64,000 nt of DNA from Nitrospirota bacterium (GTDB lineage: Bacteria > Nitrospinota_A > UBA7883), in contig JAJRZK010000050.1 in NCBI GenBank assembly GCA_024275315.1, forward strand, positions 1-64,000. The letters are read 5' to 3'. Below the pieces are notes generated by a model. It searched no databases. It saw only the letters and a program-made list of their open reading frames with translations, and was not told the origin of the DNA. Numbering within the stretch: the first letter of the stretch is position 1; the number at the start of each line of letters is the position of its first letter. Positions 63,259-64,000 of the stretch are shown here, in pieces. The position numbers and the translations under genes are program-made.

Positions 63259-64000
63259 ATGAACGAAAAACAGTACAATCTCCTGGTGGTTGAGGACGAC
63301 CAGGTGGATCTCCAGGCGTTCAAAAGACTTGTAAAAAGTAAGCACCTTCCATACATCGTCACGTTCGCCTCTTCTATAAAAGAAGCCAAACGGCATCTGG
63401 CCGACAACAAGTTCGACCTGATCCTTCTGGACTACAACCTTGGCGACGGAACGGGGCTTGAAATTCTCGAGGAGATAAAAAGGACCCCCATCGTTTTCGT
63501 TACCGGTAGCGGCGACGAGGAAACAGCGGTTCACGCGATGAAAATGGGCGCGTACGACTACCTCATAAAGGATCCGGAGCGCAATTATCTCACCGTTCTG
63601 CCGTCGACCGTTCAAAATGTTATTTCCAGGAAATGGTCGGAAGACGCCTTGCACGAAAGCGAGGAGAGGTTTCGCAACGCGTTTAAATACGCCGCGGCGG
63701 GAATGGTCATCTGCGGCCTGGACTTCAAAATAATAAAAGCCAACGCCAAATTCTGCGACATGGTCGGATATACCGAAAGTGAATTGCAGAAAATGACCTT
63801 CGCGGAAATCACCGATTCTGACGACATCGGCATGAGTCTGAAGCAGGCGGAGCGAATGCTCAAGGGCGAAATCAGTTTTTTGCAGACGGACAAGAAATAC
63901 ATCCATAAAAGCGGGAAAACCGTGTGGGGGACGTTAAGCGCGTCTGTTCTGCGGTCCGCGGAAGGTGTTCCACGATATTTTCAGGCGCATGTGCAGGATA
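63259..64000 (+). CDS. Response regulator with PAS domain, cut by window end
   Basis: About 247 codons to the window edge, not listed in the ORF track. A receiver domain ('LLVVEDDQVDLQAFKRL', 'DLILLDYNLGDGTG', 'VFVTGSGDEETAV', 'GAYDYLIKD') is followed by a PAS domain ('FKYAAAGMVICGLDFKIIKAN'). It probably continues into a kinase, GGDEF or other output domain beyond 64000. It is 20 bp after the Rcp1-like regulator on the same strand, suggesting a three-gene phosphorelay operon. Confidence 0.9.
   Translation, partial: MNEKQYNLLVVEDDQVDLQAFKRLVKSKHLPYIVTFASSIKEAKRHLADNKFDLILLDYNLGDGTGLEILEEIKRTPIVFVTGSGDEETAVHAMKMGAYDYLIKDPERNYLTVLPSTVQNVISRKWSEDALHESEERFRNAFKYAAAGMVICGLDFKIIKANAKFCDMVGYTESELQKMTFAEITDSDDIGMSLKQAERMLKGEISFLQTDKKYIHKSGKTVWGTLSASVLRSAEGVPRYFQAHVQD

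Overview
The window reads as ordinary chromosome from a Gram-negative bacterium. It has an outer-membrane PgaA porin, a periplasmic MltD-type transglycosylase, an exported beta-barrel-like protein and sigma70-like promoters. No phage block, intact transposase, CRISPR array or rRNA operon is visible. The sucrose-phosphate synthase / sucrose synthase / fructokinase cluster, several multi-PAS sensor kinases, a class-II fumarase and a separate glyQ would fit a Nitrospinota- or deltaproteobacteria-like lineage. That placement is inference from gene content, not from a marker phylogeny.

Layout. 1-0.4 kb: the 5' end of an ammonium transporter preceded by a half-length P-II gene. 0.7-7.1 kb: poly-beta-1,6-N-acetylglucosamine genes, with pgaD divergent from pgaABC. 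7.2-10.6 kb: tRNA-Ser(GGA), an aldo/keto reductase with a duplicated 5' end, and RNase R. 10.8-14.2 kb: an unrecognised 358-aa protein, a YkgJ-type cysteine-cluster protein, an exported barrel-like protein and glyQ. 14.4-17.2 kb: a PilJ/NarX-like multi-PAS kinase. 17.4-23.3 kb: yjbQ, then fructokinase, a fused sucrose-phosphate synthase/phosphatase and sucrose synthase, tightly packed on one strand. 23.4-27.8 kb: glutamate dehydrogenase, a DUF4214 methyltransferase overlapping miaB, and a bifunctional-nuclease-family protein. 27.9-33 kb: a fibronectin-III protein, a DUF2231-like membrane protein, a two-helix ferritin-like protein, rubredoxin and a LysM transglycosylase. 33-37.5 kb: parC-parE.

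37.5-38.6 kb is an AT-richer patch with a frameshifted exported protein and a REP-like sequence. 38.6-46.2 kb: a small membrane protein, a Panacea-domain protein, leuS, a PNPOx-like flavoprotein, lemA-htpX and an SGNH hydrolase. 46.3-51.2 kb: unrecognised exported proteins, a methyltransferase and thiC-rsmE. 51.2-59.7 kb: a DUF2079 membrane protein, an aminotransferase, a Tll0287-type sensor kinase, a polytopic NnrS-like protein with a DUF59 protein, and fumC. 60-64 kb: a kinase plus two response regulators, the last cut by the window end.

The structure least explained by the genes is a set of short tandem repeats (16-18 bp, about four units) in non-coding DNA. Each unit is itself a mini-hairpin with a 3-nt loop. 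They lie near 8.2, 23.3 and 59.75 kb, with a weaker relative at 49.0 kb. The primary sequences differ but the architecture is shared. Other points of note are the half P-II protein, the AKR leader ORF, the two-helix ferritin/rubredoxin pair and the apparently orphan Panacea protein. I found no clearly new multi-gene system; the hairpin repeats are the best candidate for something undescribed.
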